Counted from the first letter of the stretch, positions 25,749 to 37,307 are shown. The stretch: DNA of 64,000 nt from Propionispora sp. 2/2-37 (GCF_001298735.1 NZ_CYSP01000006.1:62001-126000), one strand, 5' to 3'. Program-made: numbers and translations. The notes: a model not told the origin generated them from the sequence alone.

Positions 25749-26216
25749 ATGGTAAGAGTTTTATTTGTTTGTACCGGCAATACCTGCCGCAGTCCTATGG
25801 CTGAGGCTTTATTGCGTAAAAAAATCGGACAGGCCGGCTTGGAGCATGCTATTGCCGTATCTTCTGCCGGCATTATGGCCGGGGAACAATATCCGGCAAC
25901 GGAGCAGGCCTGTAAAGCTATGCGTATGCAGGGAATTGATTTGAAAGGGCATCGCTCCCGGCAGTTGACGGTGGATAGTATTCATGGAGCCGACCTGGTC
26001 CTGACCATGTCAAAGTCACATAAGGAACGGATTATCAGTATGTTCCCGGAAGCAAGAGGAAAAGTATATACTTTGGGCGAATATACATCTGCCGGCGGTG
26101 ATATAGCTGATCCTTTTGGCGGTGACTGCCGGGTATATGTGCAGACTGCTGCAATCCTGGAGCAGTTGCTGGCACAGGCATGGAAAAAAATTGTCGCTTT
26201 AGCAGGAATAAAATAG
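25749..26216 (+). CDS. Low-molecular-weight protein phosphatase, YwlE-like
   Basis: The 155-residue product has the P-loop VCTGNTCRSPMAE near 6-18 and the general-acid DPF near 118-120. In Bacillus YwlE is a protein-arginine phosphatase; a Thr after the catalytic Cys (C-T-G-N-T) as seen here is the feature linked with arginine-phosphate preference. No mcsB is in the window. rpiB, which separates ywlE and ywlG in Bacillus, is absent here. Confidence 0.9.
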   Translation: MVRVLFVCTGNTCRSPMAEALLRKKIGQAGLEHAIAVSSAGIMAGEQYPATEQACKAMRMQGIDLKGHRSRQLTVDSIHGADLVLTMSKSHKERIISMFPEARGKVYTLGEYTSAGGDIADPFGGDCRVYVQTAAILEQLLAQAWKKIVALAGIK

Positions 26217-26236
26217 TGAAACGGAGAATCTGTGGT

Positions 26237-26830
26237 ATGGACAAAAACAAAGAGCATTTTGAAAGCCTGAATCAAGAAACTGCCCCGGACATCCGGCAAC
26301 TCACCCGGCAGACAATAGCAGCTGCATCCGAGCTGGTCCAGGTTGCTTCCATGCAACCTGGACAGATTTTGGTGATTGGTTGCAGCACCAGTGAGGTACG
26401 GGGAAAACATATCGGATCAGCCGGTTCGGCAGAAGTGGCACAGGCTCTGCTGACAGGCCTTTTGCAGGTTGCCGGCCAGTATGACATCGCTCTGGCGATA
26501 CAATGCTGTGAGCATTTAAACCGTGCGTTGGTTGTGGAGCGATGGGTAATGGAAAAATTTAATCTGGAAGAGGTCAGTGTCGTTCCTGTGGCTAAGGCTG
26601 GTGGTTCGCTGGCGGCTTATGCCATGCGTGCCTTCAGCAATCCGGTTATTGTGGAATCCATTCAGGCACATGCGGGCATGGACATTGGCCATACTTTGAT
26701 TGGCATGCACTTAAAACGCGTGGCTGTACCAGTTCGTCTGCAGCAGCAACAAATTGGCGCTGCTTTACTTGTTGCTGCCCGCACCCGGCCTAAATTAATC
26801 GGTGGCGCACGAGCCGTGTATGAAGCATAA
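26237..26830 (+). CDS. TIGR01440/DUF436 family protein, YwlG-like
   Basis: A 197-residue conserved protein of unknown function: VIGCSTSEVRGKHIGSAGSAE near 48-68, QCCEHLNRALVVE and AHAGMDIGHTLIGMHL near 146-161. The same gene stands before glyA in Bacillus. ATG 26237 follows GGAG at 26223-26226; an earlier in-frame start would overlap ywlE. Confidence 0.88.
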   Translation: MDKNKEHFESLNQETAPDIRQLTRQTIAAASELVQVASMQPGQILVIGCSTSEVRGKHIGSAGSAEVAQALLTGLLQVAGQYDIALAIQCCEHLNRALVVERWVMEKFNLEEVSVVPVAKAGGSLAAYAMRAFSNPVIVESIQAHAGMDIGHTLIGMHLKRVAVPVRLQQQQIGAALLVAARTRPKLIGGARAVYEA

Positions 26831-26866
26831 TATCAATAATAGAAGAGTTTGGAGGAGAAGAAACAA

Positions 26867-28102
26867 ATGAGTACACTACGTGGTTTTGACCCTGAGATCG
26901 CCCGTGTTATTGAGCTGGAATGCCAACGTCAACAAAACAAATTGGAATTGATTGCATCGGAAAATTTTGTCAGCAGGGCGGTTATGGAAGCACAGGGATC
27001 GGTTTTGACGAATAAATATGCCGAAGGATATCCGGGACGCCGCTACTATGGCGGCTGTGAGTATGTGGATATGGTGGAACAGCTGGCTATTGACCGGGTT
27101 AAAGCTTTGTTTGGCGCCGACCATGCAAACGTACAGCCGCACTCCGGTGCCCAGGCCAATACGGCGGTTTATTTTGCTTTTTTACAACCCGGGGATACCA
27201 TATTGGGTATGAACCTGTCGCACGGCGGTCATTTGACCCACGGCAGTCCGGTTAATATTTCCGGTAAATATTATCAGGTAATTGCTTATGGTGTCGATTC
27301 TGTCACGCACCGGATCAATTATGAGGAGCTTGAAGATCTGGCTATGACCCATAAGCCTAAAATGCTGGTTGCCGGCGCCAGTGCGTATCCACGGATTATT
27401 GATTTTGCAAGATTGAGTGAAATTGCCCGAAAATCCGGTGCTATGCTGTTTGTGGATATGGCCCATATAGCCGGGTTGGTGGCAGCCGGTCTGCATCCGA
27501 ATCCTGTGCCTTACGCGGATATTGTAACAACGACAACCCATAAAACCTTACGTGGCCCGCGGGGCGGGGTTATTTTATGCCGTCAGGAATATGCGGCTGC
27601 TGTAGATAAAGCCATATTCCCGGGCATCCAGGGTGGACCGTTGATGCATGTAATCGCTGCTAAGGCTGTTGCATTTAAAGAAGCTATGACAGATGAATTC
27701 CGCCTGTATCAGGAACAAGTGGTTAAAAATGCGCGTGCTTTGGCCGATAAACTGACTGTAGCCGGGTTTAATCTGGTTTCGGGTGGGACCGATAATCATC
27801 TGATGCTGGTGGATGTGCGGGGGCAAAATCTGACCGGTAAACAGGCAGAAAAATTATTGGATGAAGTCGGCGTTACCGTTAATAAAAATACAATACCGTT
27901 TGATCCGGCCAGTCCGTTTGTAACCAGCGGCATTCGTATCGGTACTCCCGCACTGACTTCACGCGGGATGAAAGAAGAAGATATGGCGGTTATTGGTGAG
28001 ATTATCAGTATGGTGCTTAACCGTCCGGAAGATAATGAAGCTAGGGCAACAGCGGCTACTATGGTCGAACAGTTGTGTAAAAAATATCCGTTATATGCTT
28101 AG
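26867..28102 (+). CDS. glyA: Serine hydroxymethyltransferase
   Basis: The PLP enzyme interconverts serine and glycine while loading tetrahydrofolate with a one-carbon unit. The 411-residue product has [26 protein letters not shown], and the PLP-lysine motif [14 protein letters not shown] near 220-233. ATG 26867 has GGAGGAG upstream; an ATG at 26849 lies ahead of that site. It lies 11 bases before upp. One-carbon supply fits both purine synthesis and acetogenic metabolism. Confidence 0.97.
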   Translation: MSTLRGFDPEIARVIELECQRQQNKLELIASENFVSRAVMEAQGSVLTNKYAEGYPGRRYYGGCEYVDMVEQLAIDRVKALFGADHANVQPHSGAQANTAVYFAFLQPGDTILGMNLSHGGHLTHGSPVNISGKYYQVIAYGVDSVTHRINYEELEDLAMTHKPKMLVAGASAYPRIIDFARLSEIARKSGAMLFVDMAHIAGLVAAGLHPNPVPYADIVTTTTHKTLRGPRGGVILCRQEYAAAVDKAIFPGIQGGPLMHVIAAKAVAFKEAMTDEFRLYQEQVVKNARALADKLTVAGFNLVSGGTDNHLMLVDVRGQNLTGKQAEKLLDEVGVTVNKNTIPFDPASPFVTSGIRIGTPALTSRGMKEEDMAVIGEIISMVLNRPEDNEARATAATMVEQLCKKYPLYA

Positions 28103-28113
28103 GAGATGAACAG

Positions 28114-28740
28114 ATGCAAGTAAAGATAATTGACCACCCTTTAATACAGCATAAATTATCGTTGATCCGCGATGTGAAAACAGGACCGAAAGAGTTCAGG
28201 GAATTGCTGGATGAAGTAGCCATGTTAATGGCGTATGAAATTACCCGCGATCTGCCGCTTGAGGTCACGGAAATTGAGACCCCGGTGGCCAAATGCCAGT
28301 GCAGGATGCTGACAGGTAAAAAAATAGGAGTTGTTCCTATACTGCGGGCCGGTTTGGGTATGGTCAATGGGGTATTGCGGCTGATACCGGCAGCAAAAGT
28401 CGGGCATGTCGGGTTATACCGTGACCCGGATACGCTGCAGCCGGTTGAATATTATTGTAAACTTCCTTCTGATGTGGCTGAAAGGGACTTTGTGGTAATT
28501 GACCCCATGCTGGCTACCGGAGGATCATCATCAGCGACTATTGACATTCTCAAACAAAAAGGCGCCAAACATATCAAGCTGATGTGTCTGGTAGCGGCAC
28601 CGGAAGGTGTACTGTTTGTCAACAAGCAGCATCCGGACGTGGGAGTATATACAGCCGCAGTGGATGAGTGCCTGAATGATCATGGCTATATTGTGCCTGG
28701 ACTGGGTGATGCCGGCGACCGAATTTTCGGGACGAAATAA
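28114..28740 (+). CDS. upp: Uracil phosphoribosyltransferase
   Basis: The salvage enzyme converts uracil and PRPP to UMP. The 208-residue product has the PRPP site [19 protein letters not shown] near 127-145 and the uracil-binding [12 protein letters not shown] near the C-terminus. It is probably co-transcribed with glyA and closed by a strong terminator. Confidence 0.97.
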   Translation: MQVKIIDHPLIQHKLSLIRDVKTGPKEFRELLDEVAMLMAYEITRDLPLEVTEIETPVAKCQCRMLTGKKIGVVPILRAGLGMVNGVLRLIPAAKVGHVGLYRDPDTLQPVEYYCKLPSDVAERDFVVIDPMLATGGSSSATIDILKQKGAKHIKLMCLVAAPEGVLFVNKQHPDVGVYTAAVDECLNDHGYIVPGLGDAGDRIFGTK

Positions 28741-28753
28741 ACTTACAGACGAT

Positions 28754-28785
28754 AGAGAATCCGTTTTAGAGGTTCTCTTTTTTTT
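28754..28785 (+). terminator. Rho-independent terminator after upp
   Basis: AGAGAATCC pairs with GGTTCTCT (one mismatch) and is followed by a run of seven or more T. Confidence 0.88.
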
Positions 28786-28918
28786 GCAGGAAGCAAACAA
28801 ACGCTGCTAAGGGAAAATTTATATCTGGCGACCTGGCCTGCAGTAATATATAATAATGGAGATAAGAACACTCAATATGCAATAAATAAAAGCAACAGGG
28901 CAAAGGGAGTTGTTGACC

Positions 28919-29371
28919 GTGATTCGACCGTCCTGGGACGAATATTTTATGAAAATGGCACGGGTGGCCGCCACCCGTTCCACTTGCTTACGCCGGCAGG
29001 TGGGAGCTGTCATAGTGAAAGATAAACGGATTTTAACTACAGGTTATAATGGCGCGCCGCAGGGAATACGGCATTGTAGCGAGACCGGCTGTCTTAGGGA
29101 AGCTGCTGGCATTCCTTCCGGTGAAAGACACGAATTATGCAGAGGTACTCATGCGGAGCAAAATGCCATTGTACAGGCGGCTTTTCATGGTGTGCAAATC
29201 GAAGGAGCAACTTTATATTGTACGCATCAGCCGTGTTCAGTTTGTACAAAAATGATTATTAACGCCGGAATAAAACGTATTATCTATGAAAATGCTTATC
29301 CCGACACTCTGGCCGTTGCCATGCTGGAGGAAGCCGGTATTTGCTGTGAATGGATTAAAGCTGAAAAGTAA
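28919..29371 (+). CDS. comEB: Deoxycytidylate deaminase
   Basis: The 150-residue zinc enzyme deaminates dCMP to dUMP for thymidylate synthesis. It has the zinc motifs GTHAEQNAI and PCSVCTKMI and the family start [22 protein letters not shown] 28919 is placed 10 bases after AAGGGAG; TTG codons upstream are too near that site. In Bacillus the gene lies in the comE operon, though many Clostridia keep it between upp and the atp genes as here. The next gene encodes another nucleotide-pool enzyme. Confidence 0.92.
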   Translation: MIRPSWDEYFMKMARVAATRSTCLRRQVGAVIVKDKRILTTGYNGAPQGIRHCSETGCLREAAGIPSGERHELCRGTHAEQNAIVQAAFHGVQIEGATLYCTHQPCSVCTKMIINAGIKRIIYENAYPDTLAVAMLEEAGICCEWIKAEK

Positions 29372-29453
29372 GGAAGTTTCCGCTAAAATTCCTGTACAAA
29401 GTTAAAGCAATATGTTAAAATTTTACGTAAATAAGCAAACGGAGCGGCTATCT

Positions 29454-30125
29454 ATGCTGGAATCCATCTATTTGCCAAAATTAAATCACCTTGTCCCCAC
29501 TTTGGATTCAACGCTGTTGAAGATCATGGAGGAGGCTGGAGAACTGGCACGGGCGGTCTTGAAATTTTTGCCGTTCGAAAGTTTGCAGCGGGATCTTGTT
29601 CTACAAAATGCTGCTGCTGCTGTTTTGCTGGACGATGTAGCCGGCGAACTGCTGGATGTGGCGCAGACTTGTGTCACTATGATTTTTGTAATGGAAGATA
29701 TGCCGGAGTTTGCCGGCGTTTCAACAGAAGAATTGATAAACACTCACTTAAGCAAGCTGGAAGCAAAAGGCTACCGGTTTGACCATACGCCTGCCTACAG
29801 TATTACGACAGAGGGAAATTATAAATATTTAGTCCTGCCCAGATTATTATTGGAAGAAGTTACGCTATTGACAACGGTCTGCAAGATACAAGAAGAATTG
29901 GGCGAGTTGACTCAGTTTTTGGGCAAACGTCTGGGAGCGTCGGGGGAAACTTCCAGATTGCCCCGGGATGAAGCGTTACAGGGCTGTGCTGAGGAACTGC
30001 TCGATGTTGCACAGTGCTGCTTTACTATGATGTACATTTTAGCAGAGCGCTACGGTGCCGATATCGGCATATTGGTAGAAAGACATATAGAAAAGCTGAG
30101 ACGTAAAGGATATTGTACCCGGTAA
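29454..30125 (+). CDS. Tandem MazG-like nucleotide pyrophosphohydrolase
   Basis: The 223-residue product holds two MazG-like domains in one chain. Domain 1 has EEAGE at 26-30, ELLD at 65-68 and ends KLEAKGYRF; domain 2 has EELGE at 147-151, ELLD at 181-184 and ends KLRRKGYC. Each half carries its own ExxxE/ExxD metal-binding set, so both look competent. These all-alpha enzymes hydrolyse (d)NTPs to monophosphates. ATG 29454 is 8 bases after GGAG; an ATG at 29412 has no ribosome site. The gene lies 82 bases after comEB. Confidence 0.78.
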   Translation: MLESIYLPKLNHLVPTLDSTLLKIMEEAGELARAVLKFLPFESLQRDLVLQNAAAAVLLDDVAGELLDVAQTCVTMIFVMEDMPEFAGVSTEELINTHLSKLEAKGYRFDHTPAYSITTEGNYKYLVLPRLLLEEVTLLTTVCKIQEELGELTQFLGKRLGASGETSRLPRDEALQGCAEELLDVAQCCFTMMYILAERYGADIGILVERHIEKLRRKGYCTR

Positions 30126-30168
30126 TCCGGGAGACCCGGATAAATCAGCGTGCGTTGAAGGTCGGTTT

Positions 30169-30214
30169 CTGTCAAAATCAAGAAGACTCGATGGTTTTGA
30201 CAGATTATTTTTTA
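30169..30214 (+). terminator. Rho-independent terminator after the MazG-like gene
   Basis: CTGTCAAAATCA (30169-30180) pairs with TGGTTTTGACAG (30192-30203, one G-U), followed by ATTATTTTTTAT. Confidence 0.88.
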
Positions 30215-30326
30215 TAAAAAGACAGTAAAAGGGCAAAATGGATGGTATTTATCATGCTGATTATGAATATAGCTACAGGGAATGAAAATACTAGAAAAAC
30301 GGACTGTATAGAGAAACCGGTATAGT

Positions 30327-30355
30327 TTGACAAGTACTGATACGTAAGTTACAAT
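30327..30355 (+). promoter_or_regulatory. Strong sigma-A-type promoter of the GlcNAc-1-P transferase gene
   Basis: A perfect -35 TTGACA (30327-30332), 17-base spacer and TACAAT -10 (30350-30355), 35 bases before the start codon. Confidence 0.85.
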
Positions 30356-30390
30356 GAAAACGTTGGTTTAGGAAAGAGGTGTTTACGTTT

Positions 30391-31419
30391 ATGCAGGCAT
30401 ATTTTGTTGCATTTATCGTAGCGTTGGCTGTGGCCTATTTTGCTACCCCGTATATAAAAAAACTAGCTGTTAAAGCTGGGGCCATGGATGCACCGGATGC
30501 CCGGAAAGTTCATACCAGCCCGATTCCCCGCATGGGAGGACTGGCAATTTATGCAGGTTTTATTCTGGCGGTGTTATCCAGCATGCAAATTACACATGAT
30601 ATTTTTGGTTTGCTGGTTGGTGGTACGGTGATTTTAATTGTCGGCATCATTGATGATTTGAAACAGCTGTCGGCCAGGGTCAAATTATTTGGACAGATCG
30701 TAGCGGCTGCGGTGCTGGTATTATTTGATGTGCGGATTGAGTGGCTGACGAATCCGTTTGGTGATATGATCTACGTTGAATATTTGTCCATCCCGCTGAC
30801 CATTCTATGGGTGGTCGGGCTTACAAATACCGTGAACCTGATTGACGGCCTGGATGGTTTGGCCGCAGGAGTTTCCACCATTGCTTCTATTACGATATTG
30901 CTGGTTGCCTTGCAGCAGAATTTTTGGACAGTTGCCATTATGATGGCTGCTTTAGCGGGCAGTGCGCTCGGCTTTTTGCAGCATAACTTCAATCCGGCAA
31001 AGATTTTTATGGGCGACACCGGCAGTATGTTCTTAGGCTATATGCTCGCGGGGATTTCCGTACTCGGTATGGTCAAAAGTGCGGCGACAATTGCGCTAAT
31101 TGTTCCTATCTTGGCATTGGGACTGCCGATCATGGATACCTTGTTTGCCATTATACGCCGCTATAATGGCGGGCGTCCGATTTTCAAACCGGATCGTGGT
31201 CACTTGCATCACCGGCTGCTGGACTTGGGTCTGACACAAAAACAGGCGGTATTGCTTATGTATGTCATCAGCGGTTGTCTGGGACTGAGTGCTATTGCCC
31301 TGACGGAAGTGAATAAGGGATTGGGCGCGATTATCATCGCTGTTGTGCTGATTATCGCTTTCTTAGGTGCGAAAAAAATCGGCGTTTTGAAATCGGATAA
31401 ATCAGTTGGCAGTCATTGA
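30391..31419 (+). CDS. tagO: UDP-GlcNAc:undecaprenyl-phosphate GlcNAc-1-phosphate transferase
   Basis: A 342-residue MraY/WecA/TagO-family membrane enzyme that starts synthesis of wall teichoic acid, O-antigen or other polyprenyl-linked glycans. About ten hydrophobic helices carry the motifs IDDLKQ, NLIDGLDGLAAG, FMGDTGS and the cytoplasmic HLHHRLLDLG, which matches the UDP-GlcNAc-using His loop. In a diderm it more likely feeds O-antigen or enterobacterial-common-antigen-like glycans than teichoic acid, so wecA would be an equal name. ATG 30391 has AAGAGG upstream; GTG 30379 abuts it. The 2-epimerase gene follows. Confidence 0.92.
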   Translation: MQAYFVAFIVALAVAYFATPYIKKLAVKAGAMDAPDARKVHTSPIPRMGGLAIYAGFILAVLSSMQITHDIFGLLVGGTVILIVGIIDDLKQLSARVKLFGQIVAAAVLVLFDVRIEWLTNPFGDMIYVEYLSIPLTILWVVGLTNTVNLIDGLDGLAAGVSTIASITILLVALQQNFWTVAIMMAALAGSALGFLQHNFNPAKIFMGDTGSMFLGYMLAGISVLGMVKSAATIALIVPILALGLPIMDTLFAIIRRYNGGRPIFKPDRGHLHHRLLDLGLTQKQAVLLMYVISGCLGLSAIALTEVNKGLGAIIIAVVLIIAFLGAKKIGVLKSDKSVGSH

Positions 31420-31450
31420 TTTAATCGTGAAGTTGCATATGCAAAGACTG

Positions 31451-31475
31451 ATGGGTAGGCATAGTGCCTGCCCAT
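31451..31475 (+). terminator. Hairpin between the GlcNAc-1-P transferase and 2-epimerase genes
   Basis: ATGGGTAGGCA (31451-31461) pairs with TGCCTGCCCAT (31465-31475) with one mismatch around TAG. T-run is short (TTTCTG), so it may attenuate rather than stop transcription. Confidence 0.5.
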
Positions 31476-31510
31476 TTCTGATAAATAAGCGATAATGGGG
31501 GAGTGTATAC

Positions 31511-32698
31511 ATGCAGCAATGTAGGGAGAAGCCTAAACTTAAAGTTATGACAATCTTTGGTACCCGTCCGGAGGCCATCAAAATGGCACCGGTTGTTCTG
31601 GAACTGGCCCGGTATCCGGAGTTTATTGTACCGGTAGTTGTTGTTACGGCACAGCACCGGGAAATGTTGGACCAGGTTCTTTCGTTATTTGCCATTACAC
31701 CGGATTATGATCTGGATATTATGTCACAGGGACAAACTCTTTTCGACATTACCTGCCGGGCAATGAACGGACTTAATGAAGTAGTGGCAAAAGAAAAACC
31801 GGATATTGTGCTGGTGCATGGTGATACCACGACTACCTTTGCCGGTGCGCTGGCCGCGTATTATCATCAGACGGCGGTCGGCCATGTAGAGGCGGGGCTG
31901 AGGACTCATAATAAATATTCACCTTTCCCTGAAGAAATCAACCGTAAATTAACCGGTGCTTTAGCTGATCTGCACTTTGCGCCGACCGAGGTTTCCCGCC
32001 AGAATCTATTGGCGGAAGTAGTGCCCGATGATCAGATTATTGTTACCGGCAATACAGTCATTGATGCTTTAAGAATGACGGTGGATGATCAATATGTCTT
32101 TAGTGACAAGCTGCTGGCCGGAATTGACTATCATAACAGACGGATTATTCTGGTGACAACACACCGGCGGGAAAACTTAGGGGAACCGATGCGGCATGTA
32201 TATCAGGCTTTAAGAGATATTGTAACGGAATTTACCGACGTGGAAGTTGTTTTTCCTGTACATAAAAACCCAAAAGTCCGGGAAGTGGTGCAGGCCGAAC
32301 TGGGAGGACTGGATCGGGTGCATTTAATAGACCCGTTAGATTACCAGCCTTTTGCCAATTTAATTGCCCGGGCTTATTTGGTACTTACTGATTCAGGAGG
32401 AATTCAGGAAGAAGCACCGTCTTTAGGAAAACCGGTTTTGGTGCTGCGTGATACAACGGAGCGTCCTGAAGCAGTTAAAGCCGGGACGGTTCGCCTAATT
32501 GGCACGGAACAGCAGTGTGTATATGAGGAAACCCGCCGCCTGCTGACAGATGAAGCGGCGTATGGATGTATGTCGGATGCCTGCAATCCTTATGGCGACG
32601 GACAAGCTTCCAGACGTATTGTAGAGACTATTTTGTTTAAATATGGATTTATCAGTAAGCGGCCGGATGTATTCCGGATGGATGCTTGTTTTAAATGA
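31511..32698 (+). CDS. wecB: UDP-N-acetylglucosamine 2-epimerase, non-hydrolysing
   Basis: Interconverts UDP-GlcNAc and UDP-ManNAc, the ManNAc donor for surface glycans. The 395-residue product shows [13 protein letters not shown] at the start, VHGDTTT, VEAGLRT, FPEEINR and VTTHRREN, which carry the catalytic Asp, Glu and His residues, and late [18 protein letters not shown]. It pairs functionally with the preceding transferase. In Bacillus the same gene (mnaA) lies between the tagO region and atp. ATG 31511 follows GGGGGAGTG. Confidence 0.95.
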   Translation: MQQCREKPKLKVMTIFGTRPEAIKMAPVVLELARYPEFIVPVVVVTAQHREMLDQVLSLFAITPDYDLDIMSQGQTLFDITCRAMNGLNEVVAKEKPDIVLVHGDTTTTFAGALAAYYHQTAVGHVEAGLRTHNKYSPFPEEINRKLTGALADLHFAPTEVSRQNLLAEVVPDDQIIVTGNTVIDALRMTVDDQYVFSDKLLAGIDYHNRRIILVTTHRRENLGEPMRHVYQALRDIVTEFTDVEVVFPVHKNPKVREVVQAELGGLDRVHLIDPLDYQPFANLIARAYLVLTDSGGIQEEAPSLGKPVLVLRDTTERPEAVKAGTVRLIGTEQQCVYEETRRLLTDEAAYGCMSDACNPYGDGQASRRIVETILFKYGFISKRPDVFRMDACFK

Positions 32699-32777
32699 CA
32701 GGACGTTAATTTTTTGTTAGGAAACTATTTTGTTGAAGGATTTTCTTAGTGCTTGGCGAAATCTTCTATTATGTGTT

Positions 32778-32786
32778 TGATATAAT
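32778..32786 (+). promoter_or_regulatory. Extended -10 promoter element before the ATP synthase operon
   Basis: TGATATAAT (TG at 32778-32779, TATAAT 32781-32786) about 52 bases before atpZ. No convincing -35 at 16-18 bases. Confidence 0.5.
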
Positions 32787-32837
32787 CTTCCTCAGCAGGA
32801 AATAATAGTTCTGAAACGTGCTGTAAGAGGTATTTTT

Positions 32838-33053
32838 ATGCGCAAGGATGAGGAAAAGCAAGCTTATTATTCTTTTGGCATAGCATTGACAATTGGTTTT
32901 ACTATGGCTGGTAATGTTGCGGTTGCCTTGTTTATCGGGCATATGGCGGATGCCTGGCTGGGAACCTCTCCGTGGTTGGCTGTTTCTGGAATTATTATTG
33001 GTATGATTTCAGGATTATGGTCTATATACAAAAAAGTAACTGACCGGTTCTGA
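32838..33053 (+). CDS. atpZ: AtpZ/AtpI family protein
   Basis: A 71-residue protein with two hydrophobic helices (about 12-34 and 42-62) and the family pattern of polar N-terminus, G-FTMAGNVAVALFIGHMAD and a basic tail. AtpZ-type proteins occur at the head of atp operons and have been proposed to act with AtpI in assembly or in Mg2+/Ca2+ handling. Here it stands directly before a separate atpI. Confidence 0.82.
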   Translation: MRKDEEKQAYYSFGIALTIGFTMAGNVAVALFIGHMADAWLGTSPWLAVSGIIIGMISGLWSIYKKVTDRF

Positions 33054-33083
33054 ACAAAAGTATGTCGTATAGAAAGGGAAAAA

Positions 33084-33485
33084 ATGCAATCACTTGTTTT
33101 AGAAGGCAAAAGAATTTTAAACCAGGTGTGTTTGTGGAGTTTCTTAATTTCTTTCGGCTCATATCTGATGGAAGAGATCGAATTTGCTTATGGCATTCTA
33201 ACTGGCTCTGTGAGCGGTGTGGCGTATTTGATGATGATGTCTTTCCGGGTGAAAAAAGCTGCAGACTTGCCGCTTCAACAGGCAATAGCCTATATGCGGA
33301 CAGGCTGGATAATCCGATTGGGCTTTATTGCCTTGGTGGCATCATGGGCTGTTAATATGCCTAATGTAGACATTGTTGGGATGTTGTTTGGATTATTTTT
33401 ACTTTATATTATTGTTTTTTTTCATGTTGTTAAAATAGTGATGCGCACCAAAGACAACAGGAAATTGTTTATAAGGAAGGAGTGA
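33084..33485 (+). CDS. atpI: ATP synthase subunit I
   Basis: A 133-residue protein with four predicted helices, a weakly conserved operon partner that assists c-ring assembly. It opens QSLVLEGKRILNQVCLW, has LLIGSVSG-like GILTGSVSGVAYLMMM, and ends in a basic tail. AAAGGG lies before ATG 33084, and atpB begins 4 bases after its stop. Confidence 0.78.
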   Translation: MQSLVLEGKRILNQVCLWSFLISFGSYLMEEIEFAYGILTGSVSGVAYLMMMSFRVKKAADLPLQQAIAYMRTGWIIRLGFIALVASWAVNMPNVDIVGMLFGLFLLYIIVFFHVVKIVMRTKDNRKLFIRKE

Positions 33486-33489
33486 GAAA

Positions 33490-34170
33490 ATGGAGCATGG
33501 TGGCGGTCATGAAATTGGAGCGCACAAATTAGCACATATTGCTGGTTTAACATTCAATATGGATACTTTATATATGACTTGGTTGACCATGGCATTTATT
33601 ATTTTGATTGCGGTATTGGCCGTAAGGAAACGGTCTATGATACCGCGAGGCTGGCAGAATGTATTGGAAATGACGATAACCGCCTTGCTGGACCAATTGG
33701 AAAGTACTGTCGGTCCTAAAGGGTTAAAGCTGGCTCCGCTGATAATTACCTTGTTTTTATTTTTGCTTTTTTCCAACTGGCTTGGCTTGATTCCCGGATT
33801 TACGTCGCCGACCAATGATTTAAACACTGCGTTGGGATTGGCATTAATGATAGTCATTCTTGTTCATGCAACAGGAATAATAAACAAAGGAATTATAAAA
33901 CACCTAAAGCATTTTATTGAACCTAATCCTTTTTTTCTGCCAATTAATCTTGTTGAAGAGATTGCAAAACCGGTAACGTTGTCTTTCCGTCTTTTCGGTA
34001 ACATTATGGCAGGCGAGATTTTACTTCTTATTTTAGGGATGCTGGTGCCTTATTTTGTTCCTACTCTCTGGTTAGCATTTAGTGTGGTGGTAGGTATTAT
34101 TCAGGCATTTATTTTTACAATGCTTGCCATGTCTTATCTGTCCAGTTCACTAAAAGATGAGCACCATTAA
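33490..34170 (+). CDS. atpB: ATP synthase subunit a
   Basis: The 226-residue Fo channel subunit has several helices and the essential Arg in SFRLFGNIMAGEILLLIL near 164-181. The motif LIPGFTSPTNDLNTALGLAL near 102-121 is also typical. Together with the c-ring it forms the two half-channels for the coupling ion. Confidence 0.95.
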   Translation: MEHGGGHEIGAHKLAHIAGLTFNMDTLYMTWLTMAFIILIAVLAVRKRSMIPRGWQNVLEMTITALLDQLESTVGPKGLKLAPLIITLFLFLLFSNWLGLIPGFTSPTNDLNTALGLALMIVILVHATGIINKGIIKHLKHFIEPNPFFLPINLVEEIAKPVTLSFRLFGNIMAGEILLLILGMLVPYFVPTLWLAFSVVVGIIQAFIFTMLAMSYLSSSLKDEHH

Positions 34171-34230
34171 AAACAACAATCTCATTTTATTTGTTATTAG
34201 CTTTATTACAGGGTGAAAGGAGGAAACCAT

Positions 34231-34479
34231 ATGGAACATGCTATTATTGTCGCCGCTTCTGTTATTGCGGCAGCTTTAGCTATTGGTCTGGCTGCATTTG
34301 GCGCTGCTGTAGCTGACGGCAATGTCACAGCGAAAGCAATTGAAGGGATCGCCAGACAGCCTGAGGCGAAAAACACTATTTTGGTAAATATGTTTATTTC
34401 TGTAGGCTTAATTGAATCAATTCCGATTATTGCCGCAGTTATTGCCATTTCTTTAGTTTTTGCTAATCCGTTTATTTAA
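34231..34479 (+). CDS. atpE: ATP synthase subunit c
   Basis: The 82-residue hairpin protein of the c-ring begins at ATG 34231, 6 bases after AAAGGAGG. Helix 1 ends in AVADGNVTAKAIEGIARQPEA (polar loop RQP near 42-44), and helix 2 has the ion-carrying Glu62 in LIESIPII followed by Ser63. Asp29 lies where Na+-type c subunits have Gln (or Glu in the Fusobacterium two-carboxylate ring). H+ or Na+ use cannot be decided by eye. A 229-base gap with a large hairpin separates it from atpF. Confidence 0.95.
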   Translation: MEHAIIVAASVIAAALAIGLAAFGAAVADGNVTAKAIEGIARQPEAKNTILVNMFISVGLIESIPIIAAVIAISLVFANPFI

Positions 34480-34637
34480 CTGCTTTTAGTAGGAAAAGTA
34501 TCTTGAAAGGCTGTGAACTTGTTCCGGGAAATCTATAAAGGATGTATGTAGTACCTTGACCGTCAAGGGATGCTTATGATCAACTTGGAAGTTCAGTACT
34601 CATTTGTCTCTTTTATTAATAACTCCGGAATCAGTGT

Positions 34638-34678
34638 AGGACGTCTGGATTAGAGCACTTTTGCTCTGCCGACGTCCT
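34638..34678 (+). other. Two-tier RNA hairpin between atpE and atpF
   Basis: Outer stem AGGACGTC (34638-34645) with GACGTCCT (34671-34678) encloses an inner stem AGAGCA (34652-34657) with TGCTCT (34662-34667). No T-run follows. It sits about 18 bases before the atpF ribosome site, so a role in mRNA processing or in setting the high c-to-b ratio is possible. Confidence 0.7.
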
Positions 34679-34708
34679 GTTATATGCCTTATGAGGAGGA
34701 TGGCCTTT

Positions 34709-35205
34709 GTGATCGAGATAAATGCGACCTTGGTGGCGCAAATTATAAATTTTTTAATTTTGGTCTTCATTTTAACCAAAGTGGCGTATAAGCCTTTAAT
34801 GAAAACTTTGGAAGATCGTCAGACCAGCATAGCCAATAGTGTGGCAGCGGCGGAAAGCGACAGACAGGCAGCCGAGGAAATGAAACACGAATACCAAAAA
34901 CAGCTTGCCGAGGCACGTGCCCAGGCCCAGGTTATTGTGGAAAAGGCTGAAAAACTGGCGGAAAAAAATAAGGAAGATATTTTAGAGGAGGCCAAAGCAG
35001 AACGGGCCCGTTTATTGGAGACGGCGCAGGAGGAAATTGCCCGTGAACGGCAATTGGCTTTAGTTGAGCTTCGTGCTGAGGTTGTAGGACTTTCGATTGC
35101 TGCGGCGACCAAGGTTATTGAAAAAAACATTGATGCCGAAGTAAATTCCCAGTTGGTTTCCGAATTTATTGATAAACTGGACGATAAGAAGATAGGTGGC
35201 CTGCC

Positions 35206-35212
<7 letters not shown>
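34709..35212 (+). CDS. atpF: ATP synthase subunit b
   Basis: The 167-residue stator stalk subunit has an N-terminal membrane helix (LVAQIINFLILVFILTKVAY) and a long charged coiled coil. GTG 34709 gives the standard MIEINATLV start and lies 9 bases after GGAGG (34695-34699); ATG 34700 is flush with that site. The end overlaps atpH by 7 bases. Confidence 0.95.

Positions 35213-37307
<2,095 letters not shown>

Noticed and set aside
28786-28918. Small RNA or riboswitch between upp and comEB
   Set aside because: No conserved structure recognised; only the upp terminator and a short leader are visible.
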